Origin: Bacillaceae bacterium UBA7792
GTDB lineage: Bacteria; Bacillota; Bacilli; Bacillales; Cytobacillaceae
Length of the DNA stretch: 5,256 nucleotides
Reading direction: 5' to 3'
Assembly: GCA_002480735.1 (NCBI GenBank)
Contig: DLCS01000227.1
Location: 9,720-14,975 of the forward strand
Under the pieces are notes generated by a model, which saw only the letters and a list, made by a program, of their open reading frames with translations, did no database searches and was not told where the DNA came from. The position numbers and the translations under genes are program-made. Positions within the stretch are counted from its first letter, which is position 1. Every line of letters begins with the position of its first letter. Below, one piece after another: positions 1 through 5,256 of this stretch.

Positions 1-125
1 CTGATGGCTCTTTGTACTCCAAAAGATTCGAAAAAGAATTTCTTCCGAGGTTAAAGGAACTTTTTACATTGACAAGGGTGTCCTGCGCTTTGAATAAAGG
101 GAAAAGCGATTTTGATTTCTTTTGC

Positions 126-155
126 AAGACAATCAAAGTCCTTTTTTGATACAAT
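126..155 (+). promoter_or_regulatory. Sigma-A promoter of the glycerophosphodiesterase gene (extended -10)
   Basis: The -10 is TACAAT (150-155), preceded by TG at 147-148, which makes an extended -10 (TGATACAAT) with one mismatch. A modest -35, AAGACA (126-131), lies 18 bp upstream and matches four of six positions. Transcription would start near 162, giving a leader of about 40 nt before the ATG at 202. The promoter lies inside the longer reading frame that opens at a TTG at 112, which is a strong argument against that upstream start. Confidence 0.6.
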
Positions 156-201
156 GGCCTTAAAAGAATTTCCTAAAAATAGCAAAATAGGAGTGACCCC
201 A

Positions 202-927
202 ATGACCCTCATCTTTGCCCATCGCGGCTATTCCGCGAAATACCCTGAAAACACGATGAAAGCTTTTAAAGAGGCCGAAAAGGCTGGTGCCGACGGGATT
301 GAACTTGATGTCCAATTAACAAAGGATGGCGAGATTGTTGTCATCCATGATGAAAAGGTCGACCGAACAACAAATGGTACTGGATATGTCATAGATTTCA
401 CTTTCGAGGAGTTACGCAAACTGGATGCTGGCCATAAGAAATCTTTGTTGAAAAAGGAGCCAATCCCCTCCTTAAGGGAAGTGTTAGAATGGTTAAAGAC
501 GAATAATTTAAAGTGTAATATCGAAATCAAAAGCAATCTGGCCACTTTTATGAAAATTGAACAGCCGGTGATCTCTATGGTTCAAGAATTTGGTCTCTCT
601 GATCGGATTATTATCTCGTCCTTCAATCACTATAGTCTTGTCTATTGCTATCGAATTGCTCCGGAGATTGAAATTGCCCCTCTCTATGCGGAAGGATTGT
701 ATATGCCCTGGGTCTATGCCGAATCGATTCGAGCAAAGGGGATGCATCCAAAATTTAAGGTTGCCCCAAATGAGATTATCAAAGCCTCCATGGAGTATGG
801 GATTGATGTAAGACCGTATACGGTGAATAAGGAGAAGGAGATGCGGCGTTTATTTGAAATAGGCTGTACCGCCTTCATTACTGATGATCCAGTACTTGCA
901 TTAAAAATTCGGAAAGAATATCATTAA
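202..927 (+). CDS. yqiK: Cytosolic glycerophosphodiester phosphodiesterase (YqiK/YhdW type)
   Basis: The 241-residue protein hydrolyses glycerophosphodiesters, released by phospholipid turnover, to sn-glycerol 3-phosphate and an alcohol. The GDPD family signature is intact: HRG at residues 7-9, PENT at 15-18, metal ligands E34 and D36 in ELDV, H49-D50 in the HDEKVDRTTNG segment, and E108/K110 in NIEIK. The barrel ends with PYTVN and FITDDP, where many relatives have WTVN. There is no signal peptide, unlike secreted GlpQ, so it should act in the cytosol. The length matches the ~243-residue YqiK and YhdW of B. subtilis; the symbol rests on position next to yqzF and bkdR. I chose ATG 202 because AGGAG (189-193) sits 8 nt upstream and the frame before it contains the promoter. 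The gene is monocistronic and ends at a terminator. Confidence 0.92.
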   Translation: MTLIFAHRGYSAKYPENTMKAFKEAEKAGADGIELDVQLTKDGEIVVIHDEKVDRTTNGTGYVIDFTFEELRKLDAGHKKSLLKKEPIPSLREVLEWLKTNNLKCNIEIKSNLATFMKIEQPVISMVQEFGLSDRIIISSFNHYSLVYCYRIAPEIEIAPLYAEGLYMPWVYAESIRAKGMHPKFKVAPNEIIKASMEYGIDVRPYTVNKEKEMRRLFEIGCTAFITDDPVLALKIRKEYH

Positions 928-962
928 AAAATGCTTGGTGGGAGAACCCATCAAGCATTTTT
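927..962. terminator. Bidirectional rho-independent terminator between convergent genes
   Basis: The arms 927-942 and 947-962 pair over 16 bp with a single G-T mismatch, around the loop AGAA (943-946). The GC-rich inner stem is TGCTTGGTGGG against CCCATCAAGCA. It is flanked by five A on the left and five T on the right, so each strand gives a hairpin followed by a U-run. It starts at the last base of the phosphodiesterase stop codon and lies 11 bp from the end of the convergent yqzF gene, so it should stop both transcripts. Confidence 0.92.
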
Positions 963-973
963 GTTTAAAATCC

Positions 974-1225
974 TTAATTTTTGTTATTCGTTTTAAACCT
1001 AGGCTGGACTTTATTTTTCTTCCTGTCTCTGTGAAGAATAAAGCCCCCAATAAATCCTAAACCAACTACAAATAATAATAAGCCCACAAGAAATTGCAGC
1101 CATAAAAGGGATGAAGTGAATGGACCATTTGTAATTCCGAAGACCATATCTCGCATCAGTTTAATCCCGTATGCCGCTATGACTCCTGGTATGACTAGTA
1201 TTAATAATGCAAATAAGCGTACCAT
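974..1225 (-). CDS. yqzF: Small two-helix membrane protein, DUF2627 (YqzF)
   Basis: This 83-residue protein has two hydrophobic segments, about residues 4-21 and 40-64, joined by a short loop. A strongly basic tail follows (HRDRKKNKVQPRF, then TNNKN). By the positive-inside rule both ends face the cytoplasm, giving a helical hairpin. The composition, the HRDRKKNKVQ tail and the position upstream of and divergent from bkdR match the DUF2627/YqzF family of Bacillaceae as I know it; B. subtilis YqzF is of similar length. Its function is unknown and I do not propose one. The ATG at 1223-1225 is preceded on the minus strand by AAAGAGGA (1231-1238) at 5 nt spacing. It is a single-gene unit: an extended -10 promoter starts it, and the shared hairpin at 927-962 ends it. 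Confidence 0.88.
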   Translation of the reverse strand: MVRLFALLILVIPGVIAAYGIKLMRDMVFGITNGPFTSSLLWLQFLVGLLLFVVGLGFIGGFILHRDRKKNKVQPRFKTNNKN

Positions 1226-1256
1226 ATAAATCCTCTTTCTCGTTTAATCACCTTTT

Positions 1257-1265
1257 ATTATAGCA
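1257..1265 (-). promoter_or_regulatory. Extended -10 promoter of yqzF
   Basis: Read on the minus strand, this is TGCTATAAT, a perfect extended -10 element. No good -35 exists at 16-18 bp; the best is TTCTTA at 1279-1284, matching three of six. The promoter therefore leans on the TG extension. Transcription would begin near 1250, leaving a leader of about 25 nt before the yqzF ATG. It is divergent from the bkdR promoter, the two -10 elements being about 80 bp apart. Confidence 0.7.
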
Positions 1266-1318
1266 CTTCTATGGTAAATAAGAAGTTAGAATCCCTACTT
1301 CATAAATTAAACTAAAAT

Positions 1319-1347
1319 TTGTCAAAGAATCAATTAAATACTACAAT
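1319..1347 (+). promoter_or_regulatory. Sigma-A promoter of bkdR
   Basis: The -35 TTGTCA (1319-1324) and -10 TACAAT (1342-1347) are separated by exactly 17 bp, and each differs from consensus at one position. Transcription would start near 1353-1355, leaving a ~60-nt leader before the bkdR ATG at 1415. The regulator gene thus appears to be read by the housekeeping polymerase, while its target operon uses sigma-54. The TTG inside the -35 also opens a longer in-frame reading, which a transcript from this promoter would not contain. Confidence 0.78.
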
Positions 1348-1361
1348 ACAACTGTATGAAA

Positions 1362-1388
1362 GATTTTTCACGATAGGCATGAAAAAAA
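1362..1388 (+). promoter_or_regulatory. Candidate BkdR operator in the bkdR leader (copy 1 of the repeated element)
   Basis: Inverted half-sites TTTTTCA (1364-1370) and TGAAAAA (1380-1386) are separated by 9 bp. A further degenerate half-site, TGAAAGA (1357-1363), abuts the first. The whole element (GATTTTTCA, then CG, then ATAGGCATGAAAAAAA) repeats at 3482-3505 with a 3-bp deletion and one substitution; there it forms the dyad upstream of the sigma-54 promoter. Here it lies about 8 to 35 bp downstream of the predicted bkdR transcription start, a place where a bound protein would hinder transcription. I infer autoregulation by BkdR; binding is not shown by the sequence. Confidence 0.5.
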
Positions 1389-1404
1389 TTTCTAGCATAA
1401 AGGC

Positions 1405-1410
1405 AGGTGA
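1405..1410 (+). promoter_or_regulatory. Ribosome binding site that fixes the bkdR start
   Basis: AGGTGA matches six bases complementary to the 3' end of Bacillus 16S rRNA. Counted from the GG, it stands 7 nt before ATG 1415 and 10 nt before the next in-frame ATG at 1418. The first spacing is nearer the Bacillus optimum. No comparable site precedes the upstream in-frame candidates TTG 1319 or ATG 1379. Confidence 0.7.
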
Positions 1411-1414
1411 AACG

Positions 1415-3493
1415 ATGATGCAAACAGTCATGATTGTTGGGGCGGGCAAGGGCGGCATGTCCATTCTTAAGATATTACGAGAAACTGCCGTGTTAAACGT
1501 CGTGGCTGTCATCGATCATAATCCGAATGCGCCGGGAATCGAATTTGCCATGCAGCAGGGAATTCAGGTCGGGACGGATTGGAAAGCTTTTTTGACGGAT
1601 CAGGTCGATATCGTTATTGAAGTCACTGGAAGAGAAGCAGTCTTTAAAGAAATTCGTCAGGCAATCGGGCAAAGCACCATCTTAATTCCAGGTAGCATGG
1701 CTTTTCTCATCGCGAAGCTAATTGAGGAGAAAGAAGCTCTTATTACAAAACTGAAAAATGAAACGGTTAAGCGTGATTTAATCTTCAATGCAACAAGTGA
1801 TGGCATGATTGTCGTTGACAGAGATTCCCACATTATTCTCATTAATAAAAGCGCAGCCGAAATGGTTGGAGTGGATAAACAGAAGGTGCTAGGAAAGCAT
1901 GTCCTCGATGTAATTCCGTCCAGTCGACTCCCAGCGGTTTTAAAAACAGGTCGTCCAGAAATGAACAAGGAACAAATGCTAGGAAATGGATTGAAAATCA
2001 TCACAACACGCATCCCAATCATCGATGCGAACCAGGAGCTGGTGGGGGCCTTTGCTGTTTTCAAAGATATTACTGAGGTGGTTCATCTTGCTGAGGAATT
2101 AACCAATCTCAAAGAAATCCAGACGATGCTCCATGCGGTGATTCAATCAAGTGATGAGGCCATTTCCGTCGTAGATGAGGAAGGAAAAGGAATTATCATT
2201 AATCCTGCGTATACCAGACTAACTGGGTTATCAGAGCATGAAGTGATCGGTCAGCCTGCGACAGCCGATATTTCTGAAGGAGATAGCATGCATATGCAGG
2301 TCCTCAAGACTCGAAGGGCTGTGCGTGGAGTGGCGATGCGCTTGGGTCCGAATAAAAAAGAGGTTATCGTGAACGTGGCTCCGGTTATTGTAGATGGGAA
2401 GCTTAAGGGAAGTGTTGGTGTTATTCATGATATGTCAGAGCTCAAAAGTTTAAATCGTGAGCTCAGTCGAGCAAGACAAATTATTCGGACCCTTGAAGCA
2501 AAATATTCTTTTGAGGATATTATCGGTGATTCGGATGAAATGAAGCTGGCGATTGAGCAGGCAAAGCTCGGGGCAAAGACACCAGCGACTGTTCTCTTAC
2601 GAGGAGAATCTGGGACGGGAAAAGAGTTGTTTGCCCATGCCATACATAATGCGAGTGATCGAAGATTTAATAAATTTGTTCGTGTAAATTGTGCAGCGAT
2701 TTCAGAATCACTGTTAGAAAGTGAGCTCTTCGGCTATGAGGAGGGAGCTTTTTCTGGTGCGAAAAGAGGTGGAAAAAGAGGGCTGTTTGAAGAAGCGAAC
2801 AATGGCAGTATCTTTTTGGATGAAATCGGAGAGTTAACGGCGAATACTCAAGCAAAGTTATTGCGAGTTCTTCAGGAGAATGAAATTACTCGGGTAGGTG
2901 GAACGAAGCCAATTTCGATAAATGTACGAGTAATTGCTGCCACAAATGTCAATATTGAAAAAGGGATCATTAACGGAACCTTCAGGGAGGATTTATACTA
3001 TCGATTAAATCGAATGCCGATTCATATTCCTCCACTAAGAAATCGCAAGGAGGATATCCCTTTATTATGCAATCGATTGCTTGAGAAAATCAATCAGGAT
3101 TACGGCCGGAATGTAGAAGGGATTTCAGCAGCGGCTAGAAATCGGCTCCTTCAATATCATTGGCCGGGGAATGTCAGGGAGCTTGAGAACATCCTTGGCA
3201 GAGCCGTTATTTTCATGAGTAATCACGAATCCGAAATTGACCTTGAACATTTGCCAGAGTTAGTCCGAGATACGACAGGAAAACCGGATCATGTGTCACT
3301 CCCTCTTGCCGAAGGAAAGACCCTCCATACCCTAGTTGAACAGTTTGAAAGGAATCTGATCGTTGACATGCTAAAAAGGATGAAGGGGAATAAGACTGAA
3401 ACAGCTAAAGCCTTAGGCTTATCCGTAAGAAACCTCTATTATAAGCTTGAAAAATACAAAATTGCCAATGATGGCATGCAGGATTTTTCATAG
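1415..3493 (+). CDS. bkdR: BkdR, sigma-54 enhancer-binding activator of branched-chain amino acid catabolism
   Basis: The 692-residue regulator should drive sigma-54 RNA polymerase at the ptb-bcd promoter directly downstream. An N-terminal Rossmann-like segment has a VGAGKGG loop (residues 8-14), followed by VVAVIDHNP and DIVIEVTG. Two PAS domains follow (about 122-222 and 238-345), then a linker helix. The AAA+ domain (about 366-600) has Walker A GESGTGKE (397-404), sigma-54 contact loop GAFSGA (444-449, Ser for the usual Thr), Walker B FLDE (to 470) and FREDLYYRL (523-531) with arginine-finger residues. A Fis-type helix-turn-helix (about 656-680, [18 protein letters not shown]) ends it. There is no receiver domain, so it is a one-component sensor; the ligand cannot be read from sequence. 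The length equals that remembered for B. subtilis BkdR. ATG 1415 is chosen from the ribosome site and promoter; 1418 is possible. No clear terminator follows. Confidence 0.93.
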   Translation: MMQTVMIVGAGKGGMSILKILRETAVLNVVAVIDHNPNAPGIEFAMQQGIQVGTDWKAFLTDQVDIVIEVTGREAVFKEIRQAIGQSTILIPGSMAFLIAKLIEEKEALITKLKNETVKRDLIFNATSDGMIVVDRDSHIILINKSAAEMVGVDKQKVLGKHVLDVIPSSRLPAVLKTGRPEMNKEQMLGNGLKIITTRIPIIDANQELVGAFAVFKDITEVVHLAEELTNLKEIQTMLHAVIQSSDEAISVVDEEGKGIIINPAYTRLTGLSEHEVIGQPATADISEGDSMHMQVLKTRRAVRGVAMRLGPNKKEVIVNVAPVIVDGKLKGSVGVIHDMSELKSLNRELSRARQIIRTLEAKYSFEDIIGDSDEMKLAIEQAKLGAKTPATVLLRGESGTGKELFAHAIHNASDRRFNKFVRVNCAAISESLLESELFGYEEGAFSGAKRGGKRGLFEEANNGSIFLDEIGELTANTQAKLLRVLQENEITRVGGTKPISINVRVIAATNVNIEKGIINGTFREDLYYRLNRMPIHIPPLRNRKEDIPLLCNRLLEKINQDYGRNVEGISAAARNRLLQYHWPGNVRELENILGRAVIFMSNHESEIDLEHLPELVRDTTGKPDHVSLPLAEGKTLHTLVEQFERNLIVDMLKRMKGNKTETAKALGLSVRNLYYKLEKYKIANDGMQDFS

Positions 3494-3503
3494 GTATGAA
3501 AAA
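3484..3503 (+). promoter_or_regulatory. Perfect dyad upstream of the sigma-54 promoter: probable BkdR activator site (UAS)
   Basis: TTTTTCATAGGTATGAAAAA has perfect 9-bp inverted arms around GG. Its centre is about 62 bp upstream of the -24 GG and about 86 bp upstream of the likely transcription start, the usual range for enhancer sites of this regulator class. It overlaps the bkdR stop codon (3491-3493). A second, overlapping dyad, ATGAA-N6-TTCAT (3496-3511), extends the symmetric region. The element recurs in the bkdR leader at 1362-1388. Assignment to BkdR is inferred from position, symmetry and recurrence. Confidence 0.65.
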
Positions 3504-3525
3504 AAATTCATGGTTTATGGTCAAT

Positions 3526-3542
3526 TATTAAAACGCTTTCAT
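3526..3542 (-). promoter_or_regulatory. Catabolite-responsive element (cre) for CcpA
   Basis: The minus strand reads ATGAAAGCGTTTTAATA. It fits the Bacillus cre consensus WTGNAARCGNWWWCAWW at every position except one (A for the C of WCA). It sits between the probable BkdR dyad and the -24/-12 promoter, centred near -46 relative to the expected start. CcpA bound here could block polymerase or the looping contact between BkdR and sigma-54 polymerase, which would fit repression of amino acid breakdown when glucose is available. The match is seen; binding is inferred. Confidence 0.6.
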
Positions 3543-3553
3543 TATTTTTCTCT

Positions 3554-3569
3554 TGGCACGTTTCTTGCA
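3554..3569 (+). promoter_or_regulatory. Sigma-54 (SigL) -24/-12 promoter of the ptb-bcd operon
   Basis: TGGCACGTTTCTTGCA is essentially the full sigma-54 consensus. The invariant GG (3555-3556) and GC (3567-3568) are separated by exactly 10 bp. Transcription would start about 12 bp past the GC, near 3580, leaving a leader of about 70 nt before ptb. Such promoters need an AAA+ activator, and the gene immediately upstream encodes one. Confidence 0.93.
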
Positions 3570-3632
3570 GAATAATATCTGCCAAATTATAAATCTGTAT
3601 TCGACCGTGATAATAAGAGAAGAGTCATGAGA

Positions 3633-3639
3633 AGGAGGT
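3633..3639 (+). promoter_or_regulatory. Strong ribosome binding site of ptb
   Basis: AGGAGGT is a near-complete Shine-Dalgarno sequence, 10 nt before ATG 3650. The spacing is slightly long for Bacillus, but no other start codon in this frame fits better. Confidence 0.75.
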
Positions 3640-3649
3640 TGAATACTGA

Positions 3650-4558
3650 ATGAAATTGGATTCGCTAATTGAAAGAGCCAGCCAATTTGGAGAAAAGACG
3701 GTCGCAGTAGCTGCTGCAGAAGATGAGGAAGTACTTGAAGCTATATGCCATGCCTTGCAATTAAATCTAGCTCGTTTCTTATTATTTGGTGATAAGGAGA
3801 AAATATCGGCGATGATGGAGAGAAAATTTCCAGGAATGCATCAACATCAAAAACTGGAAATGATTCATACACCGACAAACTCCCTTGCCGTTGAGAAAGC
3901 AGTAAGAGCAGTTCATATAGGTGAAGCCAATGTGTTAATGAAAGGGAATGTCCAAACGGCTACCTTGTTAAAGACCATTCTAAATAAAGAGTATGGACTA
4001 AGAACGGGTCGGATCCTTTCACAGGTGGCTGTCTTTGAAATACCGGACTTCGAACGATTCATCTTCATTACGGATTCAGCTATGAATATGGAGCCAAATG
4101 TTGAGCAAAAGGCTGAAATAATATCGAATGCCGTTCAAATTGCGAGAAGTATTGGTTTAGAATGTCCACTTGTTGCCCCAATCGCCGCTGTTGAGGTGGT
4201 GAATCCGAACATGCAGGCAACAATCGATGCGGCCATTCTAACTCAGATGAACCGAAGGGGACAAATTGTAAATTGCATTGTCGACGGACCACTCGGCTTT
4301 GATAATGCAGTATCAATTAGTGCTGCTGAACATAAGAGCATTAACAGTGAAGTTGCCGGTCGCGCCGATATTCTTTTAGTACCGACACTCGAGGTGGGGA
4401 ATGCTCTGTATAAATCATTAACCTACTTTGCCAAGGCAAAGGTCAGTTCCGTTATTGCTGGGGCGAAGGCACCCATTGTACTCACTTCTCGTGCTGACAC
4501 TGCCGAAGCCAAGTTTAATTCTTTAGTATTAGCGATATGTTCCGCAAATGAAAGCTGA
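3650..4558 (+). CDS. ptb: Phosphate butyryltransferase (branched-chain acyl-CoA : phosphate)
   Basis: The 302-residue cytosolic enzyme transfers acyl groups of butyryl-CoA, and in this setting isobutyryl-, isovaleryl- and 2-methylbutyryl-CoA, to phosphate. With butyrate kinase (Buk, downstream in relatives) this yields ATP and the free acid. Hallmarks of the PTA/PTB family are present: NVLMKGNVQTATLL (MKGN at 97-100), LSQVAVFEIP, FITDSAMNMEP (D142 within), AAVEVVNPNMQATIDAA, VDGPLGFDNAVS (VDGP at 211-214), VPTLEVGNALYKSLTYFA (from 244) and GAKAPIVLTSRADTAEAKF (from 271). Length is close to the ~299 residues of B. subtilis Ptb. The short PTB form and position before bcd favour butyryl- over acetyltransferase. 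It is the first gene of the sigma-54 operon, and bcd follows after 34 bp with no terminator between. There is no sign of truncation. Confidence 0.95.
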   Translation: MKLDSLIERASQFGEKTVAVAAAEDEEVLEAICHALQLNLARFLLFGDKEKISAMMERKFPGMHQHQKLEMIHTPTNSLAVEKAVRAVHIGEANVLMKGNVQTATLLKTILNKEYGLRTGRILSQVAVFEIPDFERFIFITDSAMNMEPNVEQKAEIISNAVQIARSIGLECPLVAPIAAVEVVNPNMQATIDAAILTQMNRRGQIVNCIVDGPLGFDNAVSISAAEHKSINSEVAGRADILLVPTLEVGNALYKSLTYFAKAKVSSVIAGAKAPIVLTSRADTAEAKFNSLVLAICSANES

Positions 4559-4592
4559 AATGAAATTTTTAACTCAAAGGAGAGGTTGAAAA

Positions 4593-5256
4593 ATGGAAAT
4601 TTTTAAATATATGGAAACTTATGATTATGAACAGCTCGTTTTTTGTCAGGACAAACAATCTGGATTGAAGGCGATCATTGCCATTCACGATACGACATTA
4701 GGGCCAGCTCTAGGTGGAACGAGAATGTGGACTTATGATTCTGAGGAAGCAGCGATTGAGGATGCCTTGCGCTTAGCCAAAGGCATGACTTACAAGAACG
4801 CTGCAGCTGGATTGAATCTAGGTGGTGGAAAGACGGTAATTATCGGTGATCCTCGTAAAGATAAGAGCGAAGCAATGTTCCGTGCACTAGGACGTTATAT
4901 CCAAGGACTAAACGGACGTTACATTACAGCTGAAGATGTTGGTACAACAGTAGATGATATGGATATTATCCACGAAGAAACTGACTTTGTAACAGGTATC
5001 TCACCATCATTCGGTTCTTCTGGTAACCCATCTCCAGTAACTGCATACGGTGTTTATCGTGGTATGAAAGCAGCTGCGAAAGAAGCTTTCGGCACTGACA
5101 ATTTAGAAGGAAAAGTAATTGCTGTTCAAGGCGTTGGTAACGTAGCATATCATCTATGCAAACATTTACACGCTGAAGGAGCAAAATTAATCGTTACAGA
5201 TATTAATAAAGAAGCTGTACAACGTGCTGTAGAAGAATTCGGTGCATCAGCAGTTG
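4593..5256 (+). CDS. bcd: Leucine (branched-chain amino acid) dehydrogenase, 5' part
   Basis: NAD-dependent oxidative deamination of leucine, isoleucine and valine to 2-oxo acids is the entry step of the bkd pathway. The first 221 residues are in the window; the family is about 364 long, so roughly 140 C-terminal residues lie beyond the right edge. Seen in order are the substrate domain with [11 protein letters not shown] (36-46), K68 in MTYKN, the catalytic lysine K80 in LNLGGGKT, D115 in [21 protein letters not shown] (141-154), then the start of the NAD-binding Rossmann fold with GVGNVA (180-185) and the acidic end of the second strand, D203 in VTDI. Identity to remembered Bacillus Bcd is very high. 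ATG 4593 follows AGGAGAGG (4578-4585) at 7 nt. The later part of the visible gene uses a narrower codon set (mainly cgt, gca, gaa, gta) than the neighbours, as in a highly expressed gene. Confidence 0.96.
   Translation, partial: MEIFKYMETYDYEQLVFCQDKQSGLKAIIAIHDTTLGPALGGTRMWTYDSEEAAIEDALRLAKGMTYKNAAAGLNLGGGKTVIIGDPRKDKSEAMFRALGRYIQGLNGRYITAEDVGTTVDDMDIIHEETDFVTGISPSFGSSGNPSPVTAYGVYRGMKAAAKEAFGTDNLEGKVIAVQGVGNVAYHLCKHLHAEGAKLIVTDINKEAVQRAVEEFGASAV

Noticed and set aside
36..66. Weak hairpin (TTCC paired with GGAA) before a short T-run, as a terminator of an upstream gene.
   Set aside because: The stem is only about 4 bp with a large loop, far weaker than the clear terminator at 927-962.
69..98. 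Second promoter for the phosphodiesterase: a perfect TTGACA at 69-74.
   Set aside because: The best -10 at allowed spacing is AATAAA (93-98, 18 bp), matching four of six without the conserved first and last T. The extended -10 promoter at 126-155 is better. It could still be a minor promoter.
1..111. Possible end of an upstream gene or a minus-strand gene entering from the left edge (frames open across this stretch).
   Set aside because: The plus-strand frames give short, lysine/phenylalanine-rich ends with no recognisable family signature. The open minus-strand frame has no convincing start or ribosome site. It is treated as probable intergenic DNA.
228..545. Minus-strand and alternate-frame open readings inside the phosphodiesterase gene (also 508-747 minus, 590-811 plus).
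   Set aside because: They lie wholly within a gene with an intact conserved domain, lack ribosome sites and show no family signature.
1657..2855. Several antisense open readings inside bkdR (1657-2064, 2231-2428, 2425-2643, 2667-2855), and one at 1330-1512 across its start.
   Set aside because: They are mirror images of real coding sequence, low in complexity and without initiation signals.
3484..3503. The perfect dyad read as a bkdR transcription terminator.
   Set aside because: The stem is almost entirely A/T, the loop is at most 2-4 nt, and it is followed by A rather than T on the plus strand.
3494..3649. A CodY box (AATTTTCWGAAAATT), expected because bkd operons are known CodY targets in B. 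subtilis.
   Set aside because: No stretch in the control region or leader comes close to the 15-bp consensus by eye. A degenerate site cannot be excluded without a scored scan.
4080..5184. Antisense open readings inside ptb (4080-4316) and bcd (4966-5184).
   Set aside because: They are shadows of well-conserved genes on the plus strand with no supporting signals.
1..5256. Insertion sequences, CRISPR repeats, tRNA or rRNA genes, phage or defence modules.
   Set aside because: None seen: the genes are contiguous housekeeping and catabolic genes in conserved order, and the only notable repeat is the short element flanking bkdR.

Overview
The window looks like a chromosomal segment of a low-to-moderate GC Firmicute of the Bacillaceae. 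It uses AGGAGG-type ribosome binding sites, has sigma-A and sigma-54 promoters of Bacillus type, and carries the gene order glycerophosphodiesterase - yqzF - bkdR - ptb - bcd. That order is, from memory, the right-hand part of the spo0A-to-bkd region of Bacillus subtilis and relatives. It is not B. subtilis itself: proteins such as leucine dehydrogenase are very close but not identical to what I recall, and the mmg/prpB block expected between the phosphodiesterase and yqzF is absent. I see no mobile element, CRISPR array, tRNA or rRNA.

Layout. Positions 1-125 hold no gene I can support. A cytosolic glycerophosphodiester phosphodiesterase (202-927, +) has its own extended -10 promoter. It ends at a strong hairpin (927-962) shared with the convergent small membrane protein YqzF (974-1225, -). 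The 189-bp gap from 1226 to 1414 holds back-to-back promoters: an extended -10 for yqzF and a good sigma-A promoter for bkdR. BkdR (1415-3493, +) is a sigma-54 enhancer-binding regulator with an N-terminal nucleotide-binding-like fold and two PAS domains. The 156-bp gap from 3494 to 3649 is a control region, with a perfect dyad (probable BkdR site), a catabolite (cre) box and a canonical -24/-12 sigma-54 promoter in that order. It drives ptb (3650-4558, +) and bcd (4593 to beyond the right edge).

How the genes work together. Bcd deaminates leucine, isoleucine and valine to branched 2-oxo acids. The branched-chain 2-oxo acid dehydrogenase, expected downstream outside the window, makes the acyl-CoAs. 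Ptb (with Buk downstream in relatives) converts them to acyl phosphates for ATP formation; the acyl-CoAs also prime branched-chain fatty acid synthesis. BkdR switches the operon on through sigma-54 (SigL), and the cre box suggests CcpA holds it down when a preferred sugar is present.

Most of this is a known locus. The part most worth a second look is a near-identical ~24-27 bp element at both ends of bkdR. One copy overlaps the bkdR stop codon upstream of the operon promoter. The other lies in the bkdR leader just downstream of its sigma-A promoter. This suggests one protein, probably BkdR, activates the operon and controls its own gene.
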